DNA of 64,000 nucleotides from Tunicatimonas pelagia (lineage in GTDB: Bacteria > Bacteroidota > Bacteroidia > Cytophagales > Cyclobacteriaceae): positions 2,542,001 to 2,606,000 of the forward strand of contig NZ_CP120683.1 of the NCBI RefSeq assembly GCF_030506325.1. Reading direction: 5' to 3'. Below the pieces are notes generated by a model. That model saw nothing but the letters and a program-made list of their open reading frames with translations. It searched no databases and was not told the DNA's origin. Positions 7,421 to 16,037 of the stretch are shown here, in pieces. Position 1 is the stretch's first letter. Each line of letters opens with the position of its first letter. A program made the translations under genes and the position numbers.

Positions 7421-9067
7421 ATGAAAACGAACCCAATACTATATTCTTTCTTTGTTGTATCCCTACTGCTGGGGCTGAGTGCCTGTAGCGATAGTGTTTT
7501 GGAAGAAAACCCTACGGCCTTTCTCAATGTTGATAATGCCTTTAACGATCAGGCGGGCTTCGAGGCGAGCCTAACCGGAATGTACGTTGCGTTGAGAGAC
7601 GAACTGTACGGTCCCGTTGAGATTATTAAGCTGGGAGATATGATGGTTGGTACCGATATAGCCAGTGCTGGTGATCCAGGCATTCTGTTTTTTAATAATT
7701 ATAATACCGACGTACGACCAGAAAGCGGTCTTGTAACGAACCTTTGGACTTGGGCGTACACGCAGGTGCTGCCTATTGCCAATGCCATCATAGAGAACAT
7801 TGATAATATTGAATGGGATGATGAGGCGGATAGAAATGCGGTACTGGGAGAGGCTCGGTTTGGTAGAGCATACGCTTACAATGTGCTGGTTAATGTGTAT
7901 AACGGCGTGCCTATCGTAGACGAACTTGCGGCATCGCCCCGGTTCGATTTTACCCGCGCCTCCCGGCTTGAGGTGTTGGAATTTGCCCGCCAAGATTTAG
8001 AATTTGCAGCCCAATGGCTACCCAACGTTCCTGTGTTAGATGGTAGGGCTTCCAGTGCGGCGGCTAATCACTTATTATCAGAGGTGTATATTTCACTGGG
8101 TCGAGAGACGGGCGATGCTAGCTTTTATGACCTCTCGGTGCAGGCGGCTTCTAGGGTAATTGATGACCCTAGTTATGCATTGGTAACTAGTCGGTTCGGT
8201 TCGGCGGTTGACCTACCGGGCGATTATTACGCGGACTTGTTCAAAGATGGTAATCAGGATCGTAGTTCAGGAAATACGGAAGTTATCTGGACCTACCAGC
8301 ATCAGTTTGGCACCCCTGGGGGGCAAAGCGACTCTCAGGGTAATGCTTGGCTACGAGCGTGGGGGCCTCGCTTCTTTGATGCCCGAGACCCTAATAACCT
8401 TAGAGCATTTATCCTGACCGAAGACAGTATTGGGCGAGGAGTAGGATGGCTGCGCCCTTCGGGCTACTGGATCTATGATGTATGGGATGATCCTAATGAC
8501 ATACGCAATAGCCCATTCAACGTTCGGCGAGATTGGTTCTATAATAATCCCGAGTCTGAGTTTTTTGGACAACAATTGGTACCCCATGAATTTTTCGGAA
8601 ATGAGTACCGTGATACTATGCAGCATATTTACCCGATGATCCGGAAGATTGAAGGGGACTTGTTGAATGGTCCCACTACCGGTCGTACGTTTACCGATGC
8701 TATGGTGATGCGGCTGTCTGAAACCTACCTCCTTCGGGCCGAAGCACATATGCTTGCTGGCGACTTAGCCGCCGCCGCCGAGGATATCAATGCTGTTCGG
8801 GCTCGGGCCCAAACCTACCTAATTTCGGCTAATGATGTGAATATAGATTTTATTTTAGATGAACGGGCCCGGGAGCTCATCATAGAAGAACCCCGAAGAA
8901 GAACATTGGCCAGAACCGGAACCCTAGTAGAGAGAACGCGCCGGTATAACACCCTGGAAGAAACCCGAAATACCATTCAGGACTACCATCAATGGTTTCC
9001 TATCCCGCTCAGCGTCATTGAGGCAAACCTGGAAGTAGAACTGGAACAAAATCCAGGGTACGACTAA
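7421..9067 (+). CDS. SusD/RagB-family outer-membrane glycan-binding lipoprotein
   Basis: The protein has about 548 residues. I chose the ATG at 7421 over a TTG two codons earlier because it gives a compact lipoprotein signal (MKTNPILYSFFVVSLLLGLSAC, lipobox LSAC). The body has the SusD pattern: SVLEENPTAFLNVDNAF near the N-terminus, TPR helices (VLGEARFGRAYAYNVLVNVYN) and a C-terminal RagB segment (RLSETYLLRAEAHMLAGD, then DFILDERARELIIEEPRR). It caps the SusC barrel encoded immediately upstream. Its TAA overlaps the TAG of the convergent downstream gene by 4 nt, leaving no intergenic terminator. Confidence 0.95.
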   Translation: MKTNPILYSFFVVSLLLGLSACSDSVLEENPTAFLNVDNAFNDQAGFEASLTGMYVALRDELYGPVEIIKLGDMMVGTDIASAGDPGILFFNNYNTDVRPESGLVTNLWTWAYTQVLPIANAIIENIDNIEWDDEADRNAVLGEARFGRAYAYNVLVNVYNGVPIVDELAASPRFDFTRASRLEVLEFARQDLEFAAQWLPNVPVLDGRASSAAANHLLSEVYISLGRETGDASFYDLSVQAASRVIDDPSYALVTSRFGSAVDLPGDYYADLFKDGNQDRSSGNTEVIWTYQHQFGTPGGQSDSQGNAWLRAWGPRFFDARDPNNLRAFILTEDSIGRGVGWLRPSGYWIYDVWDDPNDIRNSPFNVRRDWFYNNPESEFFGQQLVPHEFFGNEYRDTMQHIYPMIRKIEGDLLNGPTTGRTFTDAMVMRLSETYLLRAEAHMLAGDLAAAAEDINAVRARAQTYLISANDVNIDFILDERARELIIEEPRRRTLARTGTLVERTRRYNTLEETRNTIQDYHQWFPIPLSVIEANLEVELEQNPGYD

Positions 9068-10650
9068 CCAATCTGGGCTCGCAACTCTTTAATAATGGTT
9101 TCGTATTCTTGCGTTTTGCGTTGCATTTCCTCCTGCGTAGCCTGTAGCTCTTCCATATTCTGTCGCATCTCCTCCTCCTGGGCGCGCATCTCTTCGGTTG
9201 CCTGCTGCGATTGTTCTAACAACTGCTTGGTTTTTACATTCACGTCCAGCGTAGCAATTGCCGAAGCGATGATCTCCCCTACATTCTCTAAAAAGTGGAT
9301 TTGATACGATGGCCACGTAGTAAAAGAAGCTAGTTCCAAAACCCCCATCACCTTTTCATTAAACATAAGGGGAACGAGCAATAAACTGCTGGGGGTAGCT
9401 TCGCCTAAGCCAGAAGTTACCGCCACATACTGATCGGGAATGTTCTTCAACAAAGTCGTTTTCTTTTCCAGGTAAGTTTGTCCTACTAGCCCCTGCCCTA
9501 TTTTTATGATCTTCTCCTCATGCTTTTTCTTGTCATAAGCATAAGAGGCTACTAGCGTTAAGTGCTGCTTATCTGCTTTTTCTTCATTCAGAAAAAAAAG
9601 TGAGCCTTGGTTGGAATCCGTGTATTTCACTAAGTAGGATAGCAATTGGTCAGCCATACGCTGGGGTTCCCCTTGATGGGTTCGAGTAATTTCAGCTACC
9701 TTCGATGTACCCTCGGTGATCCAGAGTTGCTGCCGATCTTTCTCTTTCACCGCTTTCATCTGCTCTCGCATGTTAGCTAGTACGTCAGCCAGATTATCTT
9801 CATTGTTCGTTTGATCCTCACCTTTCGCATCGGCCCAGGTTACGGAATAATCTCCTTCGGCTATCCGATTAATGAATTTAGAGGCTGTTTTCAGGTCACT
9901 AATAATATATTCAATAGAATCTTGTTCGCTTTGCCGATCATCATTCGCTTGATCATTCACTAGGTAAGTTTTCCGGCTCCTTAGCAGATTGGCAAAGAGT
10001 TGGCTTCGTAACTTATCAGATTTTCTTATCTGACGAATAGCAAAAATCAGGGTAGGTACTCCAATGAGGAATAGTAGTGCTTGCATCACCGTAGTCACAT
10101 ACAAGTGGTGTTGATAGCGATCCCGCGCTTCAGTATATAATTCTTCCTCAAATTCCTGAACCTGATTAGCAAGGTCGTAACAAGCCTGCCATACCGGAAA
10201 GCCGGGGTCAGTTTTATAGATGGCTAGTGCCGTCGAGTCGTTTCCCTGTCTTTTAAGGGTAATGATCTCACCCATTAATCTGTGGTATTCCTTTACTTTA
10301 GCCTTGGCTTTTAGTAATTGATCCTGCTCCGTAAACCCCTGCGTGTCCAGCAACATCTGTAAGGTATCAAAGTGATCAGAAAACTGCTTACCGGCCGCTT
10401 CGTAGGGTTTCAAAAATTTGTCGTCCGGAACGAGCAAGAATGCTTTGGTTCCTTTAGTAATATTATTGCGATGGGTTTGAACATAATTCATCATTTTATC
10501 CACTCGTTCTACTCTTTCTTTAACGTCATCGAATTGCTGAGCCTGATACTTTCCGTAGAAAGTAAGTAGCGAGCTGATAACTATTAAACCCAGCGTAAGC
10601 TGAATAGGAATAAACGTGCTATTTTTCTGAAAGAAATTTCGAACTTTCAT
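9064..10650 (-). CDS. Membrane sensor-like protein: CHASE3-like, GAF and long coiled coil, no output domain
   Basis: The 528-residue protein has a first membrane span at about residues 15-35, a helical extracytoplasmic domain of about 145 residues resembling CHASE3 sensors (RVDKMMNYVQTHRNNITKGTKAFL), a second span at about 184-204 (VMQALLFLIGVPTLIFAI), a linker, a GAF domain (about 320-465: TSKVAEITRTHQGEPQRMAD ... LLVPLMFNEKVMGVLELAS) and a C-terminal coiled coil (about 470-528) rich in EEMRQNMEELQATQEEMQRK. That coil is common in Bacteroidota signalling proteins, where it often joins PAS or kinase domains. Here no kinase, cyclase or methyl-accepting domain follows, so it must act through partners or be a truncated form. 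It converges on the SusD gene. Confidence 0.82.
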   Translation of the reverse strand: MKVRNFFQKNSTFIPIQLTLGLIVISSLLTFYGKYQAQQFDDVKERVERVDKMMNYVQTHRNNITKGTKAFLLVPDDKFLKPYEAAGKQFSDHFDTLQMLLDTQGFTEQDQLLKAKAKVKEYHRLMGEIITLKRQGNDSTALAIYKTDPGFPVWQACYDLANQVQEFEEELYTEARDRYQHHLYVTTVMQALLFLIGVPTLIFAIRQIRKSDKLRSQLFANLLRSRKTYLVNDQANDDRQSEQDSIEYIISDLKTASKFINRIAEGDYSVTWADAKGEDQTNNEDNLADVLANMREQMKAVKEKDRQQLWITEGTSKVAEITRTHQGEPQRMADQLLSYLVKYTDSNQGSLFFLNEEKADKQHLTLVASYAYDKKKHEEKIIKIGQGLVGQTYLEKKTTLLKNIPDQYVAVTSGLGEATPSSLLLVPLMFNEKVMGVLELASFTTWPSYQIHFLENVGEIIASAIATLDVNVKTKQLLEQSQQATEEMRAQEEEMRQNMEELQATQEEMQRKTQEYETIIKELRAQIG

Positions 10651-11010
10651 AACAGGAGCTTACCAATAATGATTGCCACCAAAGATGTAACTAGTCAGAA
10701 GTAATAAAAACCAAAACAGTTGGTAAATGATACGGTGTAACTTTTCCTGCAAATCTACTCAAACACTTCATCATTCTTTGAGCAACGTTCAACCGCAGTA
10801 AGCCTATTATGCCTATTGAAAAATGCACCGAATTTGCCATCCATTAGGCAGGTAAATGTGAGTTTAAATAGGTTATGAAGTGGGCTTCTGTAAAGTTTTA
10901 TTGGGTTATATTTGCAGTAGCTCAGCGACGTGATACCTATCTTGCTTTTTTGTTTGCAGAGTAATTGCTAAATGACTAATCATTTTATAACCTCCTAATA
11001 CTTATCATTA
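10651..11010 (+). promoter_or_regulatory. Divergent intergenic region with a possible Bacteroidota promoter
   Basis: These 360 nt separate the GAF-protein gene (-) from the clan GH-A hydrolase gene (+). The only recognisable element is TATATTTG at 10907-10914, a full match to the Bacteroidota -7 consensus TAnnTTTG on the plus strand, about 97 nt before the hydrolase ATG. The -33 region has no clear TTTG (TTCTG near 10886 is the closest). I see no reading frame, hairpin or repeat here. Confidence 0.35.
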
Positions 11011-12234
11011 ATGATACGACATCTTGCCCCGCTTTTTTTTCTGCTGATTTGGACAGCCTCCGGACAAGCGCAGTCTGCTCTCAACGACTCTACTGCTGTA
11101 GCCGGTCGTTGGTCAACCGAACGCATTAATAATTGGTACGCCGAACAACCCTGGCTGGTGGGGTGTAACTACTACCCCCGCACGGCTATCAACCAAATTG
11201 ATATGTGGCAAGCTTCCACCTGGGACCCCGCTACCATTCGCGAAGAATTGGGCTGGGCCGCTGATTTGGGAATGAACACTCTTCGGGTCTATCTGCACGA
11301 TTTGGTGTGGGCGGATGATGAATCAGGACTATACCAGCGCATGGATGAATTTCTTACTATTTGTCAGCAGTACGGCATTCGTCCGTTCTTCGTTTTCTTC
11401 GACGACTGTCACTTTCCTGACCCTCAACTAGGTGAGCAACCACTTCCAGTCGCTAGCTTTCATAATTCCGGTTGGGTCAACTCACCCGCCCGCGAACTCG
11501 CTAACCGCTACGCCGAAGGGAAAGCTACCTCAGAAGAAGTAGCCAGACTGAAGGCTTACGTACAAAAAACAATACAACGGTTCCGGGACGATGAGCGAGT
11601 ACTGCTGTGGGAATTGTACAATGAACCTGGCCGAGGGCAAGGCGAACTTTCCCCTGAATCCAATGCCTACGCTGGGGGCATTGGCGAAAAATCTAATCAA
11701 CTGGTATATAACACTTGGTTGTGGGCCCGGGAAGTAAATCCATCGCAACCCATTACCTCCACCACGCATGGTTGCGTAGGCGAACGCAACATCAAAATCA
11801 ACCGTATCAATTCCGACCTGCACTCCATCCACCCGTACGGTGGGCCGGATTATTTAACCAAAACCATCGAAGAATATCAAAAAGACGGTCGTCCGGTGTT
11901 GGTCACCGAGTGGCTCGCCCGCACCCACGGTAGTACGGTACAAGAGTGTCTACCCATTATGAAGGAGATGAACGTAGGGGCGATCAATTGGGGCTTTGTA
12001 TCGGGAGAGACCGGAACGGTATGGCCGTGGAGTAGTCGCAAGGGGACAGATGGCGAAAAACTTAGTGCCCACGCCCTGCGTGAAGCAGGAAAGGTAGTAA
12101 AACCCGGAGAACCTTTTCCGGAACCTGAGGTGTGGTTTCATGACCTGTTTCGCGCTGACGGTACGCCTTACGATCAAGCTGAAATCCAACTGTTCAAAGA
12201 ACTCACCAAGAGAGAAAGCGAGAAGGAGCAATAG
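11011..12234 (+). CDS. Secreted clan GH-A glycoside hydrolase (GH5-like)
   Basis: The 407-residue protein has a cleavable signal peptide (MIRHLAPLFFLLIWTASGQAQ) and a TIM-barrel hydrolase domain. Clan GH-A residues are visible: the acid/base Glu in LLWELYNEPG (Glu205) and the nucleophile Glu in PVLVTEWLAR (Glu300), with HSIHPYG between them and the N-terminal WLVGCNYYPR typical of cellulase-like GH5/GH2-type enzymes. Close relatives are usually labelled cellulase-family or 1,4-beta-xylanase, but substrate cannot be read from sequence. It is followed after 52 nt by a sulfatase in the same direction, so the pair may process a sulfated glycan. Confidence 0.85.
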   Translation: MIRHLAPLFFLLIWTASGQAQSALNDSTAVAGRWSTERINNWYAEQPWLVGCNYYPRTAINQIDMWQASTWDPATIREELGWAADLGMNTLRVYLHDLVWADDESGLYQRMDEFLTICQQYGIRPFFVFFDDCHFPDPQLGEQPLPVASFHNSGWVNSPARELANRYAEGKATSEEVARLKAYVQKTIQRFRDDERVLLWELYNEPGRGQGELSPESNAYAGGIGEKSNQLVYNTWLWAREVNPSQPITSTTHGCVGERNIKINRINSDLHSIHPYGGPDYLTKTIEEYQKDGRPVLVTEWLARTHGSTVQECLPIMKEMNVGAINWGFVSGETGTVWPWSSRKGTDGEKLSAHALREAGKVVKPGEPFPEPEVWFHDLFRADGTPYDQAEIQLFKELTKRESEKEQ

Positions 12235-12286
12235 ATCGCTCTGTAACAATGCTTATCTTCTTATCTCGCTACCCTAAACCTTCATC

Positions 12287-13666
12287 ATGCTAAATAATAA
12301 GCTTCTTCTTTTTATACTGCTATTTGTCAGCATCAGCCTAGTGCATGCCCAACCTACGGAAGAAGATAACCCGCTCCCCAATATCGTACTCATGTTTATT
12401 GATGACTTGGGCTACGGGGACTTGGGCTGTTACGGTCACCCCACTATCCGCACCCCGCACCTTGACCAAATGGCTTATGAAGGAATCAAGCTGACTTCCT
12501 TTTACGTAGCGGCATCGGTCTGCACCCCTTCCCGCGCGGCACTGATGACGGGTCGGTACCCGCTCAACGCCGGACTGCCCGGTAATCTCGGCCCTGACTC
12601 GGAAGGTGGCCTACCACTGGACGAACGTACATTAGCCGAAGCTTTAAAAGAAGTTGGGTATCGCACTGCTGCCTACGGTAAGTGGCACTTAGGGGCGGTG
12701 CCCGATTATATGCCCACCGATCGGGGATTTGACGAGTACCTGGGACTGCTCTACAGCAATGATATGATGCCACCCTGGGTCAATACGGAACGCCCGCTGC
12801 AACTCTATCGTAACGATCGACCGATTGAGCAGGAAGTAGACCAAACCACGCTTACCCAGCAGTATACCGAAGCAGCTATCGACTTTATTCAAAGTAATCA
12901 GGAACAGCCCTTTTTTATCTATCTGGCTCACTCCATGCCTCATCTGCCCATTTATGCCTCCGCTGATTATCAGGGTAAGTCAGCGGGTGGTGACTACGGC
13001 GATGTGATTGAAGAAATCGACAGCCGTGTAGGGCAAATTGCTAAAGTGCTGGAAGCTGAAGGTTTAACCGAAAATACGCTGTTTATTTTCACCAGTGATA
13101 ATGGCCCTTGGCGCAATATGCCGGAGCGCATGTACACCACCGAACCAGTAGAACCGTGGCACGGTGGCAGCACCGGCCCCCTCGCCGGAGCCAAAGGAAC
13201 TTCCTACGAGGGTGGGTTTCGGGTACCCGCCTTATTGCGCTGGCCAGGGCAGATTCCAGCCGCTCAAGTAAGCCCCGAAGTGTGCACCTCTATGGACCTT
13301 CACGCTACCATTCTCAAGCTAGCAGGCGCTCAACCAGCACCTAAACCCCTGGACGGAATAGATATTTTGCCTTTATTGACCGAACAAGCCCCGTCGCCCC
13401 GCAATGATTTTTACTACTTTTCCGGCGAATACCTTGACGCGGTGCGGGATAACCGCTGGAAGTTACGGATTGCGGCCAAAGCCGACGATTGGATTTCGCA
13501 CGAAACCATGAGCGGAGATGAACCTACCCTCACCGAACTGTTTGATTTGCACAACGATCCTTTCGAGCAGTTTAATCTGGCGAAAGAGCATCCCGAACAC
13601 GTAGCTCGCCTACGAAAAAAGATGCAACAGTTTGCCAAAGAGACCGGGTCAGCATTACGAGAATAG
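12287..13666 (+). CDS. S1-family sulfatase (arylsulfatase type), secreted
   Basis: The 459-residue protein has a signal peptide (to about residue 21). The metal-binding N-terminal motif is FIDDLGYGDLGCYG (Asp39, Asp40) and the sulfatase signature is CTPSRAALMTGRYP, whose Cys79 is the residue matured to formylglycine by the anaerobic or aerobic maturation system. Further conserved pieces are GKWHLG, HMPHLP-like SMPHLPIY, FTSDNGP and GGFRVPALLRWPG. It removes sulfate esters from glycans. The substrate (galactosamine-, fucose- or galactose-sulfate) is not evident. It lies 52 nt downstream of the GH5-like gene and probably shares its transcript. Confidence 0.93.
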   Translation: MLNNKLLLFILLFVSISLVHAQPTEEDNPLPNIVLMFIDDLGYGDLGCYGHPTIRTPHLDQMAYEGIKLTSFYVAASVCTPSRAALMTGRYPLNAGLPGNLGPDSEGGLPLDERTLAEALKEVGYRTAAYGKWHLGAVPDYMPTDRGFDEYLGLLYSNDMMPPWVNTERPLQLYRNDRPIEQEVDQTTLTQQYTEAAIDFIQSNQEQPFFIYLAHSMPHLPIYASADYQGKSAGGDYGDVIEEIDSRVGQIAKVLEAEGLTENTLFIFTSDNGPWRNMPERMYTTEPVEPWHGGSTGPLAGAKGTSYEGGFRVPALLRWPGQIPAAQVSPEVCTSMDLHATILKLAGAQPAPKPLDGIDILPLLTEQAPSPRNDFYYFSGEYLDAVRDNRWKLRIAAKADDWISHETMSGDEPTLTELFDLHNDPFEQFNLAKEHPEHVARLRKKMQQFAKETGSALRE

Positions 13667-13752
13667 AATCTTTAATCTAAGCTCTATCAATCCAAAGAGG
13701 ATTCATAAGTTGTCTTTTTCGTCTTTAGGATAAAAGATACCTCGAAGGAAGC

Positions 13753-13838
13753 TTATTTGAAATGTGCTTGCACCACCATAACTTTCTCGAGATCAGCTAC
13801 GGACAAAGGTGCAATATGGATGTTCGGGTGGGTGATGT
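13753..13838 (-). pseudogene. Possible C-terminal fragment of a lost gene
   Basis: The minus strand reads ITHPNIHIAPLSVADLEKVM and then VVQAHFK before a TAA at 13753-13755. The frame is blocked by TGA at 13839-13841, but a +/-1 shift there would extend it leftward as IDSIESLGLNDT. The composition looks protein-like, but I recognise no family. The rest of 13667-13873 shows nothing else. Confidence 0.25.
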
Positions 13839-13873
13839 GTCATTCAAGCCGAGCGATTCGATGCTGTCAATAC

Positions 13874-13915
13874 AAAAAACAGGTAAAAACCGCTGACGAT
13901 ATATCATCAGCGGTT
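13874..13915 (-). terminator. Rho-independent terminator for the DJ-1/ABM operon
   Basis: Bases 13888-13915 form a near-perfect palindrome (9-bp stem AACCGCTGA / TCAGCGGTT, inner GATATATC). On the minus strand the stem is followed by TTTTTACCTGTTTTTTG. It lies about 30 nt past the stop of the leftward DJ-1 gene. Confidence 0.8.
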
Positions 13916-13946
13916 GGCGAAGGGAATACGTAGTAACTGTTTCTCG

Positions 13947-14758
13947 CTACTCTCCCCGATCAGCTTCCAGAGCCTGATCGTTGGTGAGTGCTCCGATGAC
14001 CGTGTCCAGAAAATCCGCCAGATCAATCGGTGCCCGACTGGTAATCAGATTGCCATCAACCACCACCGGCTGGTCTATCACGTTTCCCCCAGCATTGGAT
14101 AGATCAATCTGCATCGACCACCAAGCCGTAACATCTCGGCCCTCTACCAAGTCAGCATTGATAAGCATCTGAGGCTCGTGACAGATCGCGCCAATGACTT
14201 TTTGCTGTCTGTCCATCGCTTTGAGAAACTCGAGCGAGGGTTCATGGGCGCGCAACGCATCCGGGTTCCAGGCACCACCGGCAGTACAACCGCATCGTAC
14301 TCATCCGCCCGGGCATCTTCAACGTAGCGGTCAATCTTCATCCACCCCGCATTGTCCATGTAATGCGAAGTGAGAATATGCGTCTCCCGAATGGCAGGTA
14401 CCTGAACGGCAAACCGGGAAGGGTACTCCGGTGCGTGGGGGGCTACTAACTCAACCTGCGCTCCCCGCTCTTTGAGTAGTTCGTATACAAACGTGATTTC
14501 TACTTCTTCTACCCCGTCGGTAGACAACACCGCAATCCTTTTACCCTGTAGCAATGCCGGGTCGGCCGCTTCCATCAGTTTATCTTTTAACTTCACATTA
14601 GCCGGATCGGTAATCAGCAGGTTGGTGTTTACATTAATGGCTTCGGGGCCTTGGTAGAGTTTTTCTACCCGCTTGATCAACTTCACCTGATCCTGCGCGT
14701 ACCCCCCGAAGGTCATCGCCAGGGTAGCAAGCATTGTTATTACTCGATACATTTTCAT
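13947..14758 (-). pseudogene. DJ-1/PfpI-family protein, broken by a single-base frameshift
   Basis: Two overlapping frames make one DJ-1/PfpI protein. The 5' part (from 14758) has a signal peptide (MKMYRVITMLATLAMTFGGYAQ), DGVEEVEITFVYELLKERGA with the family Glu, and runs to AVVLPVVPG. The 3' part continues LRAHEPSLEFLKAMDRQQKVIGAICHEPQMLI, with the nucleophile Cys in ICHEP, to a stop at 13947. Restoring one G in the run at about 14278-14281 gives LPGGAWNPDALRAHE, the expected family motif, so a 1-nt deletion separates them. This is either a recent inactivating mutation or a sequencing error. It begins 5 nt after the ABM gene, apparently in the same operon, and ends before a strong terminator. 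Confidence 0.82.
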
Positions 14759-14763
14759 CGTCT

Positions 14764-15126
14764 TTATTGTAAAGGTTCTAAACTTACGATCTCCATCGCG
14801 GATGCTTTCACCGCTTCTAATCGTTTAAACCAGCTAGTAACATACGGCTTTTCCAGGTGTTGCTTAAAGGCATCCTCGTTGGTAAAAACCTCATGAATCA
14901 CCAGCGTATAGGGCTCATCAGCTTTCCGTTGAATGTTAAAGCTCAAGCAGCCGGACTCCTCCCGGCTGAGTGCGACAAGCTCAACCGTTTCGTCATAGAA
15001 CGCGGCCTCGGTTGTCTCCTTCAGGGTAACGCTTGCCAGCACGATCTTTTGCGCTGAAGCGAGTCGTGGCGTGAGTGCCAGCCCGAGAGCGAGCAACGAC
15101 ACCGTCAGTATGCTATGCCTACTCAT
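14764..15126 (-). CDS. Exported antibiotic-biosynthesis-monooxygenase (ABM) domain protein, YgiN-like
   Basis: The 120-residue protein has an N-terminal signal peptide (SILTVSLLALGLALTPRLASAQ) followed by one ABM ferredoxin-like domain (about residues 28-118: VLASVTLKETTEAAFYDETV, SREESGCLSFNIQRK, YTLVIHEVFTNEDAFKQHLEKPYV). Small ABM proteins include quinol monooxygenases such as YgiN and stress-related dimers. Export to the periplasm is less usual. Its ATG overlaps the TGA of the upstream DJ-1 gene by one base (TGATG), so the two are probably translationally coupled. The setting between two DJ-1 proteins suggests electrophile or quinone stress, which is inference. Confidence 0.83.
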   Translation of the reverse strand: MSRHSILTVSLLALGLALTPRLASAQKIVLASVTLKETTEAAFYDETVELVALSREESGCLSFNIQRKADEPYTLVIHEVFTNEDAFKQHLEKPYVTSWFKRLEAVKASAMEIVSLEPLQ

Positions 15127-15926
15127 CAGTGCTGCACTAATTCGATCTTACTTAATTCGCTGAGCACGGCCTCGCCTACCCCCTGGGCCGATTGTGGGTT
15201 CTGTCCGGTGACCACCCGTTGGTCGACGGTCACGTGCTTTTGCCACAGCCCTGACTTTTCAAACTGAGCTCCTCGCTCAATGAGCTTACTTTCCAGCAAG
15301 TAGGGAACGACCTCTTCCAACCCCAATGCCACCTCTTCTTCATTCGTAAAGGCATTGATCTTTTTACCGTCTACCAGATAACGACCGTCACTCAGCTTGA
15401 TATTGACCAGACCCGCCGGACCGTGACAAACGGCACTGACTACTCCTTGATTCTCGTAAATTTCAGCTGCTATAGCAGCCAGGGCTTGATTGTCGGCAAA
15501 ATCCCACATGGTGCCGTGTCCGCCCGCGTAATGGATAGCCGCATAATCGCTCGCCTCCACTTCGGAGGGCTTCAGCGTGTTCTCTATTTTGTTGCGGTAG
15601 GTCTCGTTGTTCCAAAACTTTTTATTGATCGGATCATCCATATTAAAACCGTCTACCGGGGCTTTACCGCCTTGGGGGCTGACAAAATCGATCTCGTAGC
15701 CTGCCGTATGTAGTACATCCCAGGGGTGGGCTACTTCGCTCAGGTAATACCCTGTTTTCTGACCAGTGTCCCCTTTCTGATCGTGGCTGGTGACCACAAA
15801 TAAAACTTTCTTGTTCATCGTATTGGTGTTTTGAGTTTGTGCGGTTGCTTGGTGTGAAAGAGCAAGCATGGTGCAACCGACAGTAACCATACATCCTATT
15901 GCCATAGACTTTGCGAATCGTATCAT
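15126..15926 (-). CDS. Hsp31-like DJ-1/PfpI-superfamily protein with signal peptide
   Basis: The 266-residue protein has a hydrophobic signal-like N-terminus (to about residue 30, ending QATAQ) and then a type-1 glutamine-amidotransferase fold of the Hsp31 class. Visible features are YYLSEVAHPWDVL with the family Glu (Glu64), IHYAGGHGTMWDF and the nucleophile elbow SAVCHGPAGL (Cys167, His168). Such proteins act as glutathione-independent glyoxalases, deglycases or holding chaperones. An internal ATG at residue 37 (MNKKVLFVV) would give a cytosolic form without the signal. It heads a three-gene unit with the ABM gene and the frameshifted DJ-1 gene, 111 nt after a Crp/Fnr regulator. Confidence 0.88.
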   Translation of the reverse strand: MIRFAKSMAIGCMVTVGCTMLALSHQATAQTQNTNTMNKKVLFVVTSHDQKGDTGQKTGYYLSEVAHPWDVLHTAGYEIDFVSPQGGKAPVDGFNMDDPINKKFWNNETYRNKIENTLKPSEVEASDYAAIHYAGGHGTMWDFADNQALAAIAAEIYENQGVVSAVCHGPAGLVNIKLSDGRYLVDGKKINAFTNEEEVALGLEEVVPYLLESKLIERGAQFEKSGLWQKHVTVDQRVVTGQNPQSAQGVGEAVLSELSKIELVQH

Positions 15927-16037
15927 GACGTTATCTTGTTGATGTGATAATACAAAGATGCGGGTACGCAGCCAGCTTGAACAGGAGGTAGGTCACAGGT
16001 TTTCTGTGATCTATGTCACAGCCTAGTGCCGGGGGTA

